A stretch of DNA of 64,000 nt from Paramoeba atlantica (taxonomy: Eukaryota > Discosea): contig CDRNVI010000051.1 in the NCBI GenBank assembly GCA_977017575.1, forward strand, positions 310,001-374,000. Reading direction: 5' to 3'. A model generated the notes under the pieces. The model worked only from the letters and a program-made list of their open reading frames with translations, did no database searches and was not told where the DNA came from. A program made the position numbers and the translations under genes. Shown here in pieces: positions 38,774-51,433 of the stretch; the stretch's first letter is position 1, and every line of letters begins with the position of its first letter.

Positions 38774-40619
38774 TAAACAGAATTTTTTAAACTGTTTTCT
38801 TTTCCTTTAAACTGTGTTTTTTAAGCGGGAGTATGATTATTGTACAAAATTAGAGCTTCGTCACGTACGAAATGCATAAAAACCAAAAGTCTTGGGAAAT
38901 TTTGAACTAACTCTCACAAGAATACTATCTGTTTTTACTTACCACCTCTTTTTATCCTTTCTAAAAGTTTGTTGCAAGGATTTGAAATGGGATTAGTTCT
39001 ACTGAAGGGGTATGCTGAAGACACTCCCTTCATAAAGTGCCCAAAAAAAGTCTGAAAAATATATTTGGTTTCTACCTCAAACGATTTACATAATAGCTAT
39101 TTTTTGACGACAAGAAAAGTCGTTTTTTTGCACGAGTGTTTTCAAACTGCGCACGAGCGGCCGAAGGCCACGAGTGTTTTCTGAGTCGAAAACATGGCTT
39201 TCCTTATATTTTATCCGCTTTGAGACATTTTTGCTAAGATTTTCTACAGTTTTACATGGGAAAAAGAATGCCCAGTAAAGAGGGGAACAACACGCGGCGT
39301 TGTTAGTGGGAAAACATCCGCCTTTTGCCTGATGAAAACTAATTTCTGGAAAACAAAAGTGCGTGTGGAGGGAAAAGTAGAAGACAAAAGTGTAGGCGGA
39401 GGGAAAAGTAACCTGAGCGTGAAGAAATTTTTCTGATAAAAGCGTCGAAAAGCGGAAGAATATCAGATTATATCAAATGTTTTATGTAAAGTTTTATGTA
39501 TACGAACCCATGGTCAAAATAAGGCGCCCTCCTCTAAAATCTCAATGCTTCGTTTTTTAGGCTAATTTTGTTGCATTTTATAGATCTCAACACATTTTTT
39601 TGGATTTTTTAGATCTCAATATAGAGAATTTCCGGGTTAAGAAGCGTAGCCCCCTCTTAAAACGCTTCTCAAAAATTTACACTCTTTAACAGCAAAAATG
39701 TTCTCCCCTCTGAGAAATTCAACTTTGTTTCCTCTCATTTTTGTTGCAAACGAGAGATCTCGTTTCACTAGCGAAGATTATTGATACATTCATCTCATAG
39801 TGACCCCTGGTGCCTCCCGATAGCAGGAATCGGTTAGAGCTTTGGGTTAGAGATCGGTCGTGAAAGTTAGCGTTCAATCCGTCTTTATGGAACAAATCTT
39901 ATATACGCCAACATCTTTAAAAGATGATCTTTTATCACCCACTTGATGGTAATAGTGAAGAACATAGCAGAAAATCTGTCAAGAAAGCTCACAGGGCAAC
40001 AGGTCGCTCCATTTGAATTCTTTTACTTTAACTATCGTACAATCCATTATTGCAACGGATCGCTCCTATAGTTTATGGAATTCATCGGGAAGCATGTGCA
40101 ATTTTCTATGCAGGGGGTTCTAAAGTAGGGACCCCATCCCGGGGTTTTGAAAAACGTTCGGGGACCACTTTCCGCGTTAATCAACTCACCAGAGGTTATT
40201 GCTCCGTTTTGGCGTTGCATACTACTGTAAAGTCTACGTATTCCTTTCGTTAATTTCGTAATATTCTAGCGCCGAAGGGAAGGTAGTCATTGCATAAAAA
40301 AGGATTACGTACATATTTGTCGTATGGGAAGGATTAAAAATGGAAAGGTTAAATGATGGTGGGATTAAGCTTATCTTTGTCAAATTAGTAACATGCTGAT
40401 TAACAGGTCCAAAAACAAATCTATCTAGCGCATACCGAGCGACCAATTGAGAACGTAGTCCTTTCCCTGCTAAATTGCAGTTAAATTGTAAAGTACATTT
40501 TATCCTTCCACAATTCACACAAACTCTTTTCACCTACCAGCAACCGTTTCATTTGTGAAGTGATCTTGCTTAATTTTACTTCATTTGACTCTCGGGGAAC
40601 ATGAACTCTCAGTGAAGTG
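38774..40619. other. Spacer of unit 1 between LRR gene and the XPO1 3' end
   Basis: It holds a third, shorter D1 repeat (39290-39470). Paired GGCCGAAGGCCACGAGT motifs lie at 39160 (also seen at 36521). A worn match to the TA-flanked element's arm lies near 39745-39820 (GAGATCTCG, CTAGCGAAG, CCTGGTGCC). Short frames at 40050-40253 and 40234-40533 are not convincing genes. Recurs at 52187-54032. Confidence 0.4.
39290..39470 (+). repeat. Dispersed repeat D1, copy 3 (shortened)
   Basis: CACGCGGCGTTGTTAGTGGG is followed directly by CATCCGCCTTTTGCCTGATG and GCGTCGAAAAGCGGAAGAAT. The segment with CGAAGCCC is missing compared with the other two copies. Confidence 0.68.
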
Positions 40620-41246
40620 CTACTCATCCCCCTGTGCTTGTTGTGCATACGTCGTGGAGTGCTTTTCCACCACAAATCCCGGCACGGGGCCGTGTGTGGC
40701 CCACCGGGTGTGGGCAACCCCAGAGCCGAGCGTGAGAGAAGGTGAAGAAGAAGATACAGAGGAACCCGTAGATAAAGATAAACAACCCGAGGAGGGTGAT
40801 GCGCTACTACAGACAACTCCCGAGACGACTCCCGAAGAAGCCGAAAAAGATGAAGAACACGAACGACTCGCGCATCCTGAAGCTGGAAAAGACGACAAAC
40901 AAGCGGATGAACCCCCCCTCGACCCTTCTGCTGATTTCAGCTCTCCTACCGCACAGGAGCTCCTCTCCTCCGTGTCGCCCTCTCTCTGGTTTATATTCCT
41001 ATCCTCCTTCTCCCCTATCAGCTCCCACCCGGTTTGTTGTTTCACGTAATCCACGAGGTTGGAGACGTTGCCTTTCTTCTTAATAATCTTTGGAGCATTG
41101 CGGGGATCCGAGGCGGCATCAAAGCTAATCCCAGCGGAGTCGTACCCGCGGTACTCCAGTCGCCGTAGTCCACGTAGGAGAGTGACGACTAGGGATTCCG
41201 GGGAGTGGGGGAGACCGAAGAATGCGTAGGCAAAGATTCCACACAT
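40620..41246 (-). pseudogene. GFAT-XPO1 in-frame chimera at the duplication junction
   Basis: The 208-residue ORF starts as GFAT (MCGIFAYAFFGLPHSPESLV ... VAHTRWATHGP, residues 1-187, identical to the intact copy). It then passes in frame into the last 21 residues of XPO1 (VPGFVVEKHSTTYAQQAQGD, E). It keeps Cys2 but lacks most of the glutaminase domain and both isomerase domains, so it cannot be a working GFAT. Its promoter-side flank is the duplicated GFAT 5' region, so it may be transcribed. It is a by-product of the tandem duplication, or of an assembly join. Confidence 0.92.
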
Positions 41247-41525
41247 GGGAAAAGAGATAGTTTAGAAGGGAAAGAGATAGTATAGTTTTAAAGTAGTATA
41301 GTTTTTTCCGTTTTCGAAGGGGTTAATCTCTTTTAATAAAAACAAGAGCTATACAAGAAAGACAGAAACGATTCACGTTTTAATTCAATTTATAGGGGAA
41401 AATGAGAATTGAAAACAGGTAAAAGGGAATTGCCCAGAAACGGGGTACGATTTTCTTCGTATTCTGTAGCTATGGATCTGGGCGCCATATGCACAACACC
41501 CGTGAGCTAAATGGAGAGCGCAGTA

Positions 41526-43430
41526 TTACTCCAATACGACACAAGAAGGAGCTGGTGTCGGCAACACAGTACTAAACTGGTTTCCAGAGAGACACAGGGT
41601 TAGCATTGACGATGGGACGTGAGAAGTGTCAATGATGCCGGTGAATTTATTGTGGCTTAAGTCCAGAGTGCATAAATCATTTGGAAGAGCCCGAAGCTCA
41701 ATTTCACCAGAGAAAAGATTGTGCTGTAGATACAGATCTTCTAATTTTGAGCACAATCGTGTGAAGTCAGGAGTTCCTGTAAGAAAGTTGTTCTCCAAGT
41801 GAAGTTCGGCCAAATTATCCGGAAGCAAAGACAAATTCACGGGTCCAAAAAAGTGATTGTTCGCTAGGTTTAAGGAGCGCAATTCAGCATTCAGATCAGA
41901 CAAGTTAATTTCTCCCACAAAATTGTTATTATTCAGCCGGAGGATATCAAGGCCAGCGGGAAGCATCGTAAGATCGATGGTTCCATCGAATTTATTATGT
42001 TCTGCGCAGAATTGAATTAGTGCTTCAGGAAGACATGGCAGAACGAGAGGTCCCGCCAAATCTGGATTATTGTTAATGAAACAATCTTCAAGATTTTCGG
42101 GTAGATTTTTGGTACGAAACTCCCCACTAAACATATTATTATTTAGTGCGAGTTTTGTCAAGTACTGCGGGAGGTTTCCGATAGCAACAGAGGGACCTAA
42201 TTGATTATGACTCAGCCAAACCTCCTCTATGGTTTCCGGCAGATGTGAGAGATCTACGTTGCCGACAAATTGATTTTCCATGATCATGATTTGATGCAAA
42301 GGTGGTGGAAGTTGTGTCAAATCGACGCTTCCCGTAAATTGGTTACTGTGTAGTGCAAGGTGTTCCAGTTGCTGCGGAAGTGATGTTAAGTCCAGAGACC
42401 CGGAGAGCGCATTGTTGGGTAGCGCCAAAACGTGAAGAAAGGGGGGTAACTGAGTTAGATCAACGCTCCCTGTCAGTTGGCAAGAAGCTATTGCTAGCGT
42501 CGCCAGTTGCTCGGGAAGCTGGGTAATGTCTATCGATCCTGAAAACGAATTCATCCCAAGAAACATTTCTTTTAGACCTGAGGGCAGTGTTATTAAATGA
42601 AGTTTGCCTTCGAGTTGGTTGCGATTCAGCATGAGTGAAACCAATGCTGGCGGAAGATGAGTCAAATCTACACTCCCCGCGAAATGGTTTCTCTTAAGAA
42701 ATAAGGTTCGCATGGTGCATGGCAAATGATCTAAATGGAGGTCTCCGTACAGCTCATTCTGCCCAACATCAAACAGGCGTACGTTTGGCGGGAGTCGTTC
42801 AATTTCAATTTTGCCACTAAGCTTGTTCTCCGATAATGCAATATCGCGCATTCCCTCTGGAAGATCGTTCAGAGAAATGCCACCGCTAAACTCGTTATTA
42901 TTTAGGCGCAACTCTTGTAGGGCCCTTGGAAGATGACTCATCATTAACTGTCCCGTAAAGTGGTTTGATTGCAATTCTAACACAACTAGTTCGCCGCCCA
43001 GTTCAGACCATTCGATTTCGCCCGTCAAATCGTTTTGTCCCAGATGCAGCTGCAGAATAGATCGAGGTAACTCTGATGTGGGTAAATTTCCGTACAGGGC
43101 ATTGAACTGCATTTCCAGCACAGTGACAGTGGGAGGCAAATCTTTCCAATTCGGGACACCTCTTAAATTGTTACACCCCCACTGAATACGAATAATTTCG
43201 CTACCGGAATTACATCGCACGCCCATCCACTGGCATCCCGGTGTTTTGGTATTCCAGTTTGATGAGGTTAAGGTCAGATTCGATACAAAGTGTGCCAAGT
43301 AATACTCTGAGGGCCAAATAGTTCCCCGTACTTTTTGAGGTCGAGCGGAAATGTTTCTACCCTCTATATCCCGAGGTGGAGAATGTGAAATTGTCGTCTT
43401 ATCATCTCTTGCCCTTATGGCGTGAAACAT
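41526..43430 (-). CDS. Large LRR protein, copy 2 (634 aa)
   Basis: Identical at the protein level to the gene at 28122-30026: cap with CQWMGVRC and about 23 LRRs. It lies 280 bp upstream of the GFAT-XPO1 chimera, as copy 1 lies 280 bp upstream of intact GFAT. Confidence 0.9.
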   Translation of the reverse strand: MFHAIRARDDKTTISHSPPRDIEGRNISARPQKVRGTIWPSEYYLAHFVSNLTLTSSNWNTKTPGCQWMGVRCNSGSEIIRIQWGCNNLRGVPNWKDLPPTVTVLEMQFNALYGNLPTSELPRSILQLHLGQNDLTGEIEWSELGGELVVLELQSNHFTGQLMMSHLPRALQELRLNNNEFSGGISLNDLPEGMRDIALSENKLSGKIEIERLPPNVRLFDVGQNELYGDLHLDHLPCTMRTLFLKRNHFAGSVDLTHLPPALVSLMLNRNQLEGKLHLITLPSGLKEMFLGMNSFSGSIDITQLPEQLATLAIASCQLTGSVDLTQLPPFLHVLALPNNALSGSLDLTSLPQQLEHLALHSNQFTGSVDLTQLPPPLHQIMIMENQFVGNVDLSHLPETIEEVWLSHNQLGPSVAIGNLPQYLTKLALNNNMFSGEFRTKNLPENLEDCFINNNPDLAGPLVLPCLPEALIQFCAEHNKFDGTIDLTMLPAGLDILRLNNNNFVGEINLSDLNAELRSLNLANNHFFGPVNLSLLPDNLAELHLENNFLTGTPDFTRLCSKLEDLYLQHNLFSGEIELRALPNDLCTLDLSHNKFTGIIDTSHVPSSMLTLCLSGNQFSTVLPTPAPSCVVLE

Positions 43431-45949
43431 AATGATAGCAATTATAAACGTTTACAAAAGAAAAATAAAAAATTCTGCAAAACACTTATTATTTTCAGAA
43501 TATTGCCACATGTTGCTAAGTACACGTCACTTGCACTGTATTACACGTCACTTGCATCTGTACGTATAATACAGTAACTCAAAAAAGTGTACAAATGTTT
43601 CGACATTTGAATTAATGTTTATATTTTTTTATCACAGAGAATCAGAGAATTTTAGGTTCTTCGTTAAAAGTGGTTGTAAAAGTGGTTGTTTTCAACTTAG
43701 AAGTCACTCGTGCTGTGCGCCATAAAATATTGCCCCTGAAATAAAATATCGCCCCTGATCGTTTACCGGACGCTGGTCTTCTCGAGCGCATGGAAGAAAA
43801 CGTCATTAGTTTGTGTGTCAACTGGATAAATAATCGAAGGAAGCAATTAAAAGGATCTCCGTGCGGTAAAGTGATAGAGCTTTTGTGCACCGTTCCGATC
43901 GATGAGATGAGTGTCCACCAGTTGTAGTACCTTTCTGGGTCTGTTTGGAACTGAATAATTGAGTTTACAACTTTTTGTTTATGAGGGGATCTTTTTGAGG
44001 CCTTAAATGCTTTTTGTATGGTCTCTCGTAAAAGCACAATAGAGCCTTAGCCGTAAAGGCCTCGTACAACAACACAAGATCCGGAGGTATCCTCGCAAAA
44101 ACACACTAAGGATCATCACCAAACTTCACCCTCACACTTCGTTGCGGTGGCGACGATGCCGGGCTTGGGACCGGTGACAAATGCGTTTGTGAATCTGTTT
44201 GTGAAGTCTGTGATAATGTATCTTTATAATCTTAATCTTTATAAAAAGAAACAAAGTTATTTGCTTGGGGAACGAGATCTATTAAACACAATGAAATCAA
44301 GACAAAATGCGAAATTCCCCCCTCTTCCCTAATCCCCCCCGCCTTAAGCAAACCCAGGCAAACCCAGGTGGTTTCAGCCCTCTAAATAGGGGCGTAGAGG
44401 GGTGACAATTAAGTAGGAGGAGGCACAGTATTTGCAAATTTGTGATCTTTCTGAAGAACTTTTCAAGAAAGAATACAGAGTGCGAAAAATACGAATTATC
44501 AGAACGGTCTTGAAACATTTTGACTTCAAGGAAAAGATTTTCAATTGAAACTCAGAGAGCTGGGTTTGGATATCATCAGAATTAACTGGAATGACTAACT
44601 TGACTTGAAAAGAAGAAAACTAATTTAGCTAGTGCTAGTACTATTTAGACACATTATATTTTGTGAGAGTGAAGGCTATGTGATCTTCTATCATATTTTC
44701 GTCTATACTTACAGGTAGTACCGAAGGTAACGAAAAGTAATAGAATAATACTTTTCGTTGTCTTTACAATTCTTTACAATGTTTTTCATTGCTTTTCTCC
44801 AATATTCTTCAAATATTGGGTGAAAAGGGACTTTCTTCCCCCGAAAAAAAATTGAAGTTTTTTCATGGTGGTTTCTCAAACAAAATTTCAGTATTATCCG
44901 AGCGAGTGATTAAACATCGTATTTTTGCTACTTACACGACTCCGCTATATCATTTTTCTTTGCACAGGCTCTAAAATGTATAACAGTATCACTTTTTGTA
45001 GTTCGGAACCTTGGATGACGTGATGATAGAAGCCTGTACCGTACAATGTGAATTGAGGAGTTCTTGTAATCCGCTGTTTAAGAATTTTAAAATTATTGTC
45101 CAGGCTCAGAACCGGAACCAAGCTAGAGCTCATAAATTTTCTTCTTTGGTACATTCTATTAAGGGAAGTACGAAGTTTAAAGTTTTTGGGGGAAAAAAGT
45201 CCCTTATGACCAAATTTTGTGACCTCCCTTTTAATAAATTTTATAATAGCGGGAAGGGGGGGCAAAAGAAAGTGAATCAAATGAAACGTGTGAAAAGGGG
45301 TAAATTTTCAGACCTTCGTTTTTTCTGAAACTGACCGAAGTTTCAGGGGGAGGTCATGGTAACATTCGAGATATCAGAAGTGTCTTGAAACAGTTTAACT
45401 TCAAGGAAATGATTTTCAATTGGAACTCAGAGAGCTGGGTTTGGATATCATCACGAGTAAATGCAATGATAAGCAAGACTTTTAATGGGACGAAAAAAAG
45501 AATTAACAAACTACACAGAAGATTTTACTTACGACTTTTCTTGCTTGAGCATTTGACAAACACATTTAACTGCTATTCTTGGATTAGTTAATATGCGTAA
45601 CAAAGGAGTTTTAGCTTATGTAAAGGAGTTATTTTAGGGAAGAAGAGCTTTTGTTGCCTGATTGTGCTGTTAGATGAGTCAGTGTAAAGAAATCGTGTTC
45701 TAATGTTGAAAAAAAGTAGCGCATTTTCGATATTTTAGAACGGATAATTTGCATTACACATACATTCACTACAAGATACACATGTTTGTGAGTGAATCTG
45801 ATTCAGATGCAAACGGCACTACTAGAAGGCGCTGTGCATATTCCACATATTTTCGTTCACTGGAGTTTCCAATGGGTTTATTTCGCTGCTTCTTTGAATC
45901 AAATTTATTGTCCAGAAGTCAAACTTCGAAATAGTCACCATAACTATTA
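43431..45949. other. Non-coding stretch of unit 2
   Basis: Copy of 30027-32545. It includes the half P1 palindrome at 43649-43722 and the direct repeats at 44506-44604 and 45382-45479. No host gene is seen. Confidence 0.4.
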
Positions 45950-47332
45950 CAGTGGTTTCAGTTGATCTTGCCCCCCCCTCGGAATTTTGATTTCTTTGAT
46001 CCGTTTTTGATTATCTTTTCAGCATTGGAGAGATCTCGTCCCCCTAGCGAAGCGCCTCGCCGCCTTTTTTTCATAGAGACCCCCTGGTGCCCCCTGGGTC
46101 CAAAAATCACTGTTTTTTAGACGTTTTCTGTGTACACAACCGCTTTTGCCACGTTTTCCCGATTTTCTGTATATTTTTTACATGTAAGTACGAATGATAG
46201 TGTTCTAAATTGATAATTTGAAAGCTCTATGTCTAGTACTCTCTCTATTGCCTAGATTAATTTAGTCAACACCTCTACATTATGAAGATCAGACCCTCTA
46301 ACCCCAAACAGGGGGAGTACATAGAACGATGTAAACCGGGGGTCAGCTCAATATTAAGGTTAGTTTAATATTAAGATCTACTTTAATATTAATATTGACA
46401 CTTTAATATTAAGATTCACGTTAACATTAAGCTTCGATTTTTTACGGATTTTCTTTGGCTCTTTGACTTTTCTGATTTTTCTGATTTTTCTAATGGACGT
46501 TATCGCTACAGTTTGGCCTTTCCGAGGAGGCCATGGGTCACGGTGGCCTCCCTTGAGGACCACTAGACGTGTCCTCCGCCGACGAGACTCTCGGCTCTCT
46601 GCATCTGGCGGTGGCCGAGCTCCCCGCACCTCGGCTCTGTCGCAGCTCTCTGCACCTGGAATGCCCCCGAAACTGTAATATGGGGATTACGCATCCGGCT
46701 CTCTGCACCTGGGACGCCAGCTCTCCGCACCAGCACACCTCCGGCGAGGACGAAACCTCACTTGATCCACCCGTCGTATGCGGGATAAGGACATAGTGAG
46801 TAAATCTCTGCACTATAAGTGCATGATAAAACAATGACGGCACTCAACGTAATTACGGAACACCTTAGTTAAGGGACAACCCCTTCTGGGACAAAAGTGT
46901 CCCGTAATTAAATGTCACTTAGCTTTGACCTGTCTCACGGAAAAGGGCAATACTACATACACAATATATCTCCCCATGGAGCCACCGAGTCCAAGTTTCT
47001 GGTGAGTGATTGTACTGCAGGTTCTGTTGCTATATTTTTTCTTATTTTTGTACATGGCATATATGGGCGTGTAAAACTTTTCTGCTGACAATATGCCGGT
47101 CGAGCCGGATCCACCACACTTCGTTCCAGGCAGTGGAGCGAAACGCACTCCCAAGGCCCAAGTGTGAAGAACCGGATGAAAGATCAAATGATAGTGAAGC
47201 ATCACATTCCAGTGATTCAGAGGATTCCTGTAAACTTTGAAAAAAAGGAGGTAGAAGTTCTACCGTAGAACTAAGATTTGCCCTTAAACGGGGGTACAAC
47301 GGGAGTACGACTTAATGTACCGGGTACCCTTT

Positions 47333-47578
47333 TATATACCGGGGGGGGGGGTATAATCGCTACCCAATATACCCCCACCCCCTTGTTTTTCACGGTGCCG
47401 TCATGAAATTACCCCTTTTAACCTCTTTGGTTAAGGTTGTCTAGCAAAAACAAACACTAAAAACATTGGAGCTAATATACCCCCCACCCCCCCGCATTAT
47501 ACCCCCCACCCGGTATAAACGGAGAGCGAATATACCCCCCCTTAATATACAGGGTATACTTTATTATACCCCCCTGTA
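47333..47578. repeat. TATAC/C-tract repeat cluster, copy 2
   Basis: Duplicate of 33920-34165 with the same runs of C and G. Confidence 0.6.
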
Positions 47579-47605
47579 CATATTAAGATTAGCATCTTTC
47601 CAATC

Positions 47606-48394
47606 TTAATTATCAAGATTGCTAAGAACCCTGTCAACTCCACCGTCGATGGCGAGGCCAAAGAATTTAGCTCCATCTATGGTTCGTCGAATGTCTTCCC
47701 AGATCATGTCGGCAATTCGACGTTCACTGATATGAAATTCGCGAGGAGAAGGAAGGATCGATGCAGCTTCTGAAGGATGTATGTCGGGGGGAAATTCTTG
47801 AAATAAGGTCTTTACGCACTCGAGGAATCCTTCGGTAGAAAGATTTCTCTGAGCTGCGAAACATGGGAGAGCTTCGGAGATGTACTCCTCTAGCGACTTG
47901 GGATTTGCAACTTCACTGGAGTCTTCCATCCCCTGCTGCGCCTTCGAGCAGCACTCTTTCAAATGTTTATAACAAAAATTCTCCCCCTTGCTATGGGTCA
48001 CCCACCCACATACTTTACATCGAACATGCTGTGTGTGGCCCATAGCATCATTCCGGATGCCTGAGACGTTTTTCCGAGCCCACTCGAGGCACAATTTTCC
48101 AGAGGACTCAACGCCGAGATCGCATCGCTCGTACGTTAATTGCTCCTGTCGACGGAGGCTTCCACAAGCGAGTGGATCGTTCCCGCAGTTGCTTTTTCTC
48201 TTTCTCTGGAGAACATTCTCCTCTTCAAGCGGAGAGAGGGACGCACTTAACGCTACTTGGGAAGGTGTCTCTTCTAACTGTGACGTAATTGCGGCTACTC
48301 TCTCGCGATGCTCCCGTGCTGACGGTCGCTTTCTTGTGTTTTCAGGGGTGGGGGTTGAAGGTGCGCTTTCCGAGTTCTTTGAACGTTGCGTCAT
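47606..48394 (-). mobile_element. BED-finger hAT-like transposase, N-terminal part, copy 2
   Basis: Encodes the same 262 residues as 34193-34981, with the same end after the first-Asp segment. Confidence 0.62.
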
Positions 48395-49980
48395 TTAAAA
48401 CAGTGAGTGAGAAGGTGATTAAAGGAAGTGATAAGGTGCAAACAAAAAGGCTGAGCAATACTTGTGTACCAGTCCTAAATGTCGCAATAAAGACAAATCT
48501 TTCCATTCATATACAGGGAAAAACTACATTTCTATAGACACTTAATAAGATTATAGACACCTTCGAAAAGTAGTATCTCATAGTATATAAGATATCTCAT
48601 AGTATAAGTAGTATCTCATAGTATAAAATACTAGTTAGACTATGTTAATATTAGCATTTCCAATCTTAATATTAGACTGACCCCCGGTTTAATCACAAAA
48701 GAGAAGAGAACCCCACAATATGTGCAACACAATTGATTCAGTCCCAAAGAGACTTCGAAACGTGTTGCAAAACAATGGAAGCCATTCCGGATACTACTCC
48801 TCTTCTCATTAATTTTAATAAATGCCATTCCTATTTTTTCAAAGAAAAATTATAGATTTTCAAAAAATTATGGTTTTGAAGAAAAAAACAGGAAAAGCTA
48901 GAATAGAGGGGAGGACACCGCAGAAAAATTTGACCCTCGCTTCCGACAAGGGCCTTGGATCTCACGTTCTGCGATAGCTTAGCGCAGAAAAATAGCGTTT
49001 TTCCATCAGGCAGGATCATCAATCAGGACTTTTTGCCTAACCATTCTCATTAATTTCTATAAATATAAATTTTCTTTTTTGTTATAATTAATATTTATAG
49101 AAATTAATGAGAGGAGTTCTTTGCATTCAGAGTTAACTTTTGGACACAACCGTTTTTTGCTCCATTTTTCATAGACAAAAAGATGTCATATTTTTTTATT
49201 TTGGTCAACTTTCGGGTCACCCAGGGGGCACCAGGGGGTCTCTATGAAAAAAAGGCGGAAGAAGTCTTCGCTGGGGGAACGAGATCTCTCCAATGCTGCA
49301 AAGATGAGCAAAAACGGATAAAAAAAGTCAAAATTCCGAGGGGGGGCAAGATCAACTGAGACCACTGTATAGTAGCCGTACAACAGCCATTTTCAAGCGT
49401 GCTGTATCGACATTTAGCGCTCTCGCCGTTGTATTGCAAGGCTACTGAATTTGTGCACTAGACATGTCATATGCAGCCCGATAAAAAATAGAAAAATAGG
49501 TGGTAAGAGAGTTATTCCTACCGATGAGGCAATAGAATATTCTTCACGTGGTGTTCGGCAGTACTATTGCCCCAATATCGAACACTAGTAGACTTTGAAT
49601 GTGCTGACGAGCTTGCTCCATAAAAAGCGAGGGTCCCGACTTTCGAACAGGCGGAAGCCCGTGGAAAATCCAATGGAAAATCCACCGAACTACTTGAAAT
49701 AAAGGTTCGTAAAGGTTTCTACTGGAAATGCAGCATAGCCTCCGGTGAATTTGTCATAGTATCTTCGTTGATACACTCGAAGCCTCGTCAATCTAAATTG
49801 TACTGACGTCTTCGATTTTATTCAGTCTCTCGCTAGTGAGGTACGACGTACAGGATTTCCGGTACGCTTTCCAAGCCACCATGTCAGAAAAGTCGTTTTC
49901 TTGCCCTTATTTTTTCTATCGGCGCACGATTGGCCGAAGGCCACGAGTAGGGGGTAGTATGGCCGTAGGGGGTATAGCGA

Positions 49981-50223
49981 GGGCGTGCCTGAGCGGGCCT
50001 GAGTCATACGCGGCGTTGTTAGTGGAAAAAAATTTGCGAATTGCAACAATTTTCGAAGCCCGATGTACTTGCACCAAAACATCTGCTTTTTGTCTGATGA
50101 AAAACAAATTCTGGAAAACAAAAGCGTGGGCGGTGGGGGAAGTAAACTGAGCGTGAAGAAATGTAGCTGAAAAAAGTGTCGAAAAGCGGAAAAATATCAG
50201 GAAAAATAGCCGAGGCACTGAAC
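49981..50223 (+). repeat. Dispersed repeat D1, unit-2 copy 1
   Basis: Duplicate of 36568-36810. The remaining D1 copies of unit 2 are at 50809-51073 and 52703-52883. Confidence 0.72.
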
Positions 50224-50843
50224 CTCCTTAACAGGCACCCAATCCTGCCTAACACATTGACCCTTCCCCTGCGAGAAACACCAAACTCAGAACGATACAG
50301 AAGACATCTCAAACAATTAGAAAACGCCTGAGAGCTAGAGCCCGAGCGTCGCTCGCTGCACGATAGGGCGGTACACCGCAGTGTACAAAGATGACACATC
50401 CACTCGAGTAATTTGACCTCGACCATGCGAACTAAAATTCGCGAAGGAACCGGGGCATCATTTAATACACAACGTGTAAAAGATTCATTCCCATTCGGAG
50501 ACAGTTTAGAATCTCAGATCCGGTTCCTCCACGCAGACGTGCGCACCTACTACACCAATTCCCCATATCTGCGGTTCTCGGCGACGTCTGTGTCCGCATT
50601 GGCACTCGGATTCTCAGGTCCCGCGTATTGCACATGGGCTTTAAGCTCGCGTGTGGAATTGCGCAGGCACTAATCTGGGGCACAATTCTACACAGAGAAC
50701 CTGGCGATGAGTTACTAGACCCTATCACAGAGCTAAATCAAGAAACAGCACCAGGCATTGTACAAAACCCAGGAAAAGCAGTAATCGCTATCTTGTACGA
50801 CTCAATCCTGTTAGTGGCGAGGGCGCGCGTGAGCGGACCTGAG
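50224..50843 (+). mobile_element. Reverse-transcriptase fossil, copy 2
   Basis: Segmental duplicate of the fossil at 36811-37430; same state, same flanking D1 repeats. Confidence 0.45.
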
Positions 50844-51433
50844 CCATACGCGGCGTTGTTAGTGGGAAACAATTTTCGAATTGTAAAATTTTTCGAAGCC
50901 CCATGAACAGGCACTAAAACATCTGCTTTTTGTCGGTTGGAAAACAAATTCTAGAAAAAAAGTGACAGGGAAAAGTGGAAAACTAAAGCGCGGGCGGGGT
51001 GGAAGTACCTTGAACGTGAAAAAAAGTATCTGAAAAAAGTGTCGAAAAGCGGAAAAATATCAGGAAAAACATTTTTTGTGAAGCAGGGCGAATGCAGTAA
51101 GCCAAAAGTGGTGAAGAAAAGGGATAGGAAAGGTACAAAAAGTCGTGTTCTAAATGAATCATAACAAATAAATGAAAATAATTATGGAAATAATTTATCA
51201 AAATTTTACAAATCAATATTTTTTTGGCGCTTTTTAGGTATACTTTTTAGTTATTATGGAGAAACGCGTTCGCTATATTGTAGATCACTTGCAACACCTT
51301 TTTTACGTAGATGTGTCGCAGAAAAGTAATAACAACAAATTTACGACTCCTCTGTGGTACTATCCGAGTAGTCACTATACAAACTTGATAATGAGTTTAT
51401 AGTTTCACTGGAACTGTAGTCCCCCGAATTAGA

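Larger units (their letters stand above)
27282..40687. repeat. Tandem duplication, unit 1 (about 13.4 kb)
   Basis: Every ORF between about 27.3 and 40.7 kb recurs at +13,404 (left of about 33.07 kb) or +13,413 (right of it). The left boundary lies in GFAT codon 187 and the right boundary in the last codons of XPO1. At the join with unit 2, XPO1 sequence ending GGCACGG meets GFAT sequence GGCCGTGTGTGG with about 2 bp (GG) of shared sequence. No transposon end is visible at the join. Confidence 0.95.
45950..49367. mobile_element. 3.4-kb TA-flanked terminal-inverted-repeat element, copy 2
   Basis: Duplicate of 32546-35954, 9 bp longer owing to the tandem-repeat difference near 46.48 kb. Same 150-bp arms and same contents; it arose by segmental duplication, not by a new insertion, since the flanks also match. 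Confidence 0.72.
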
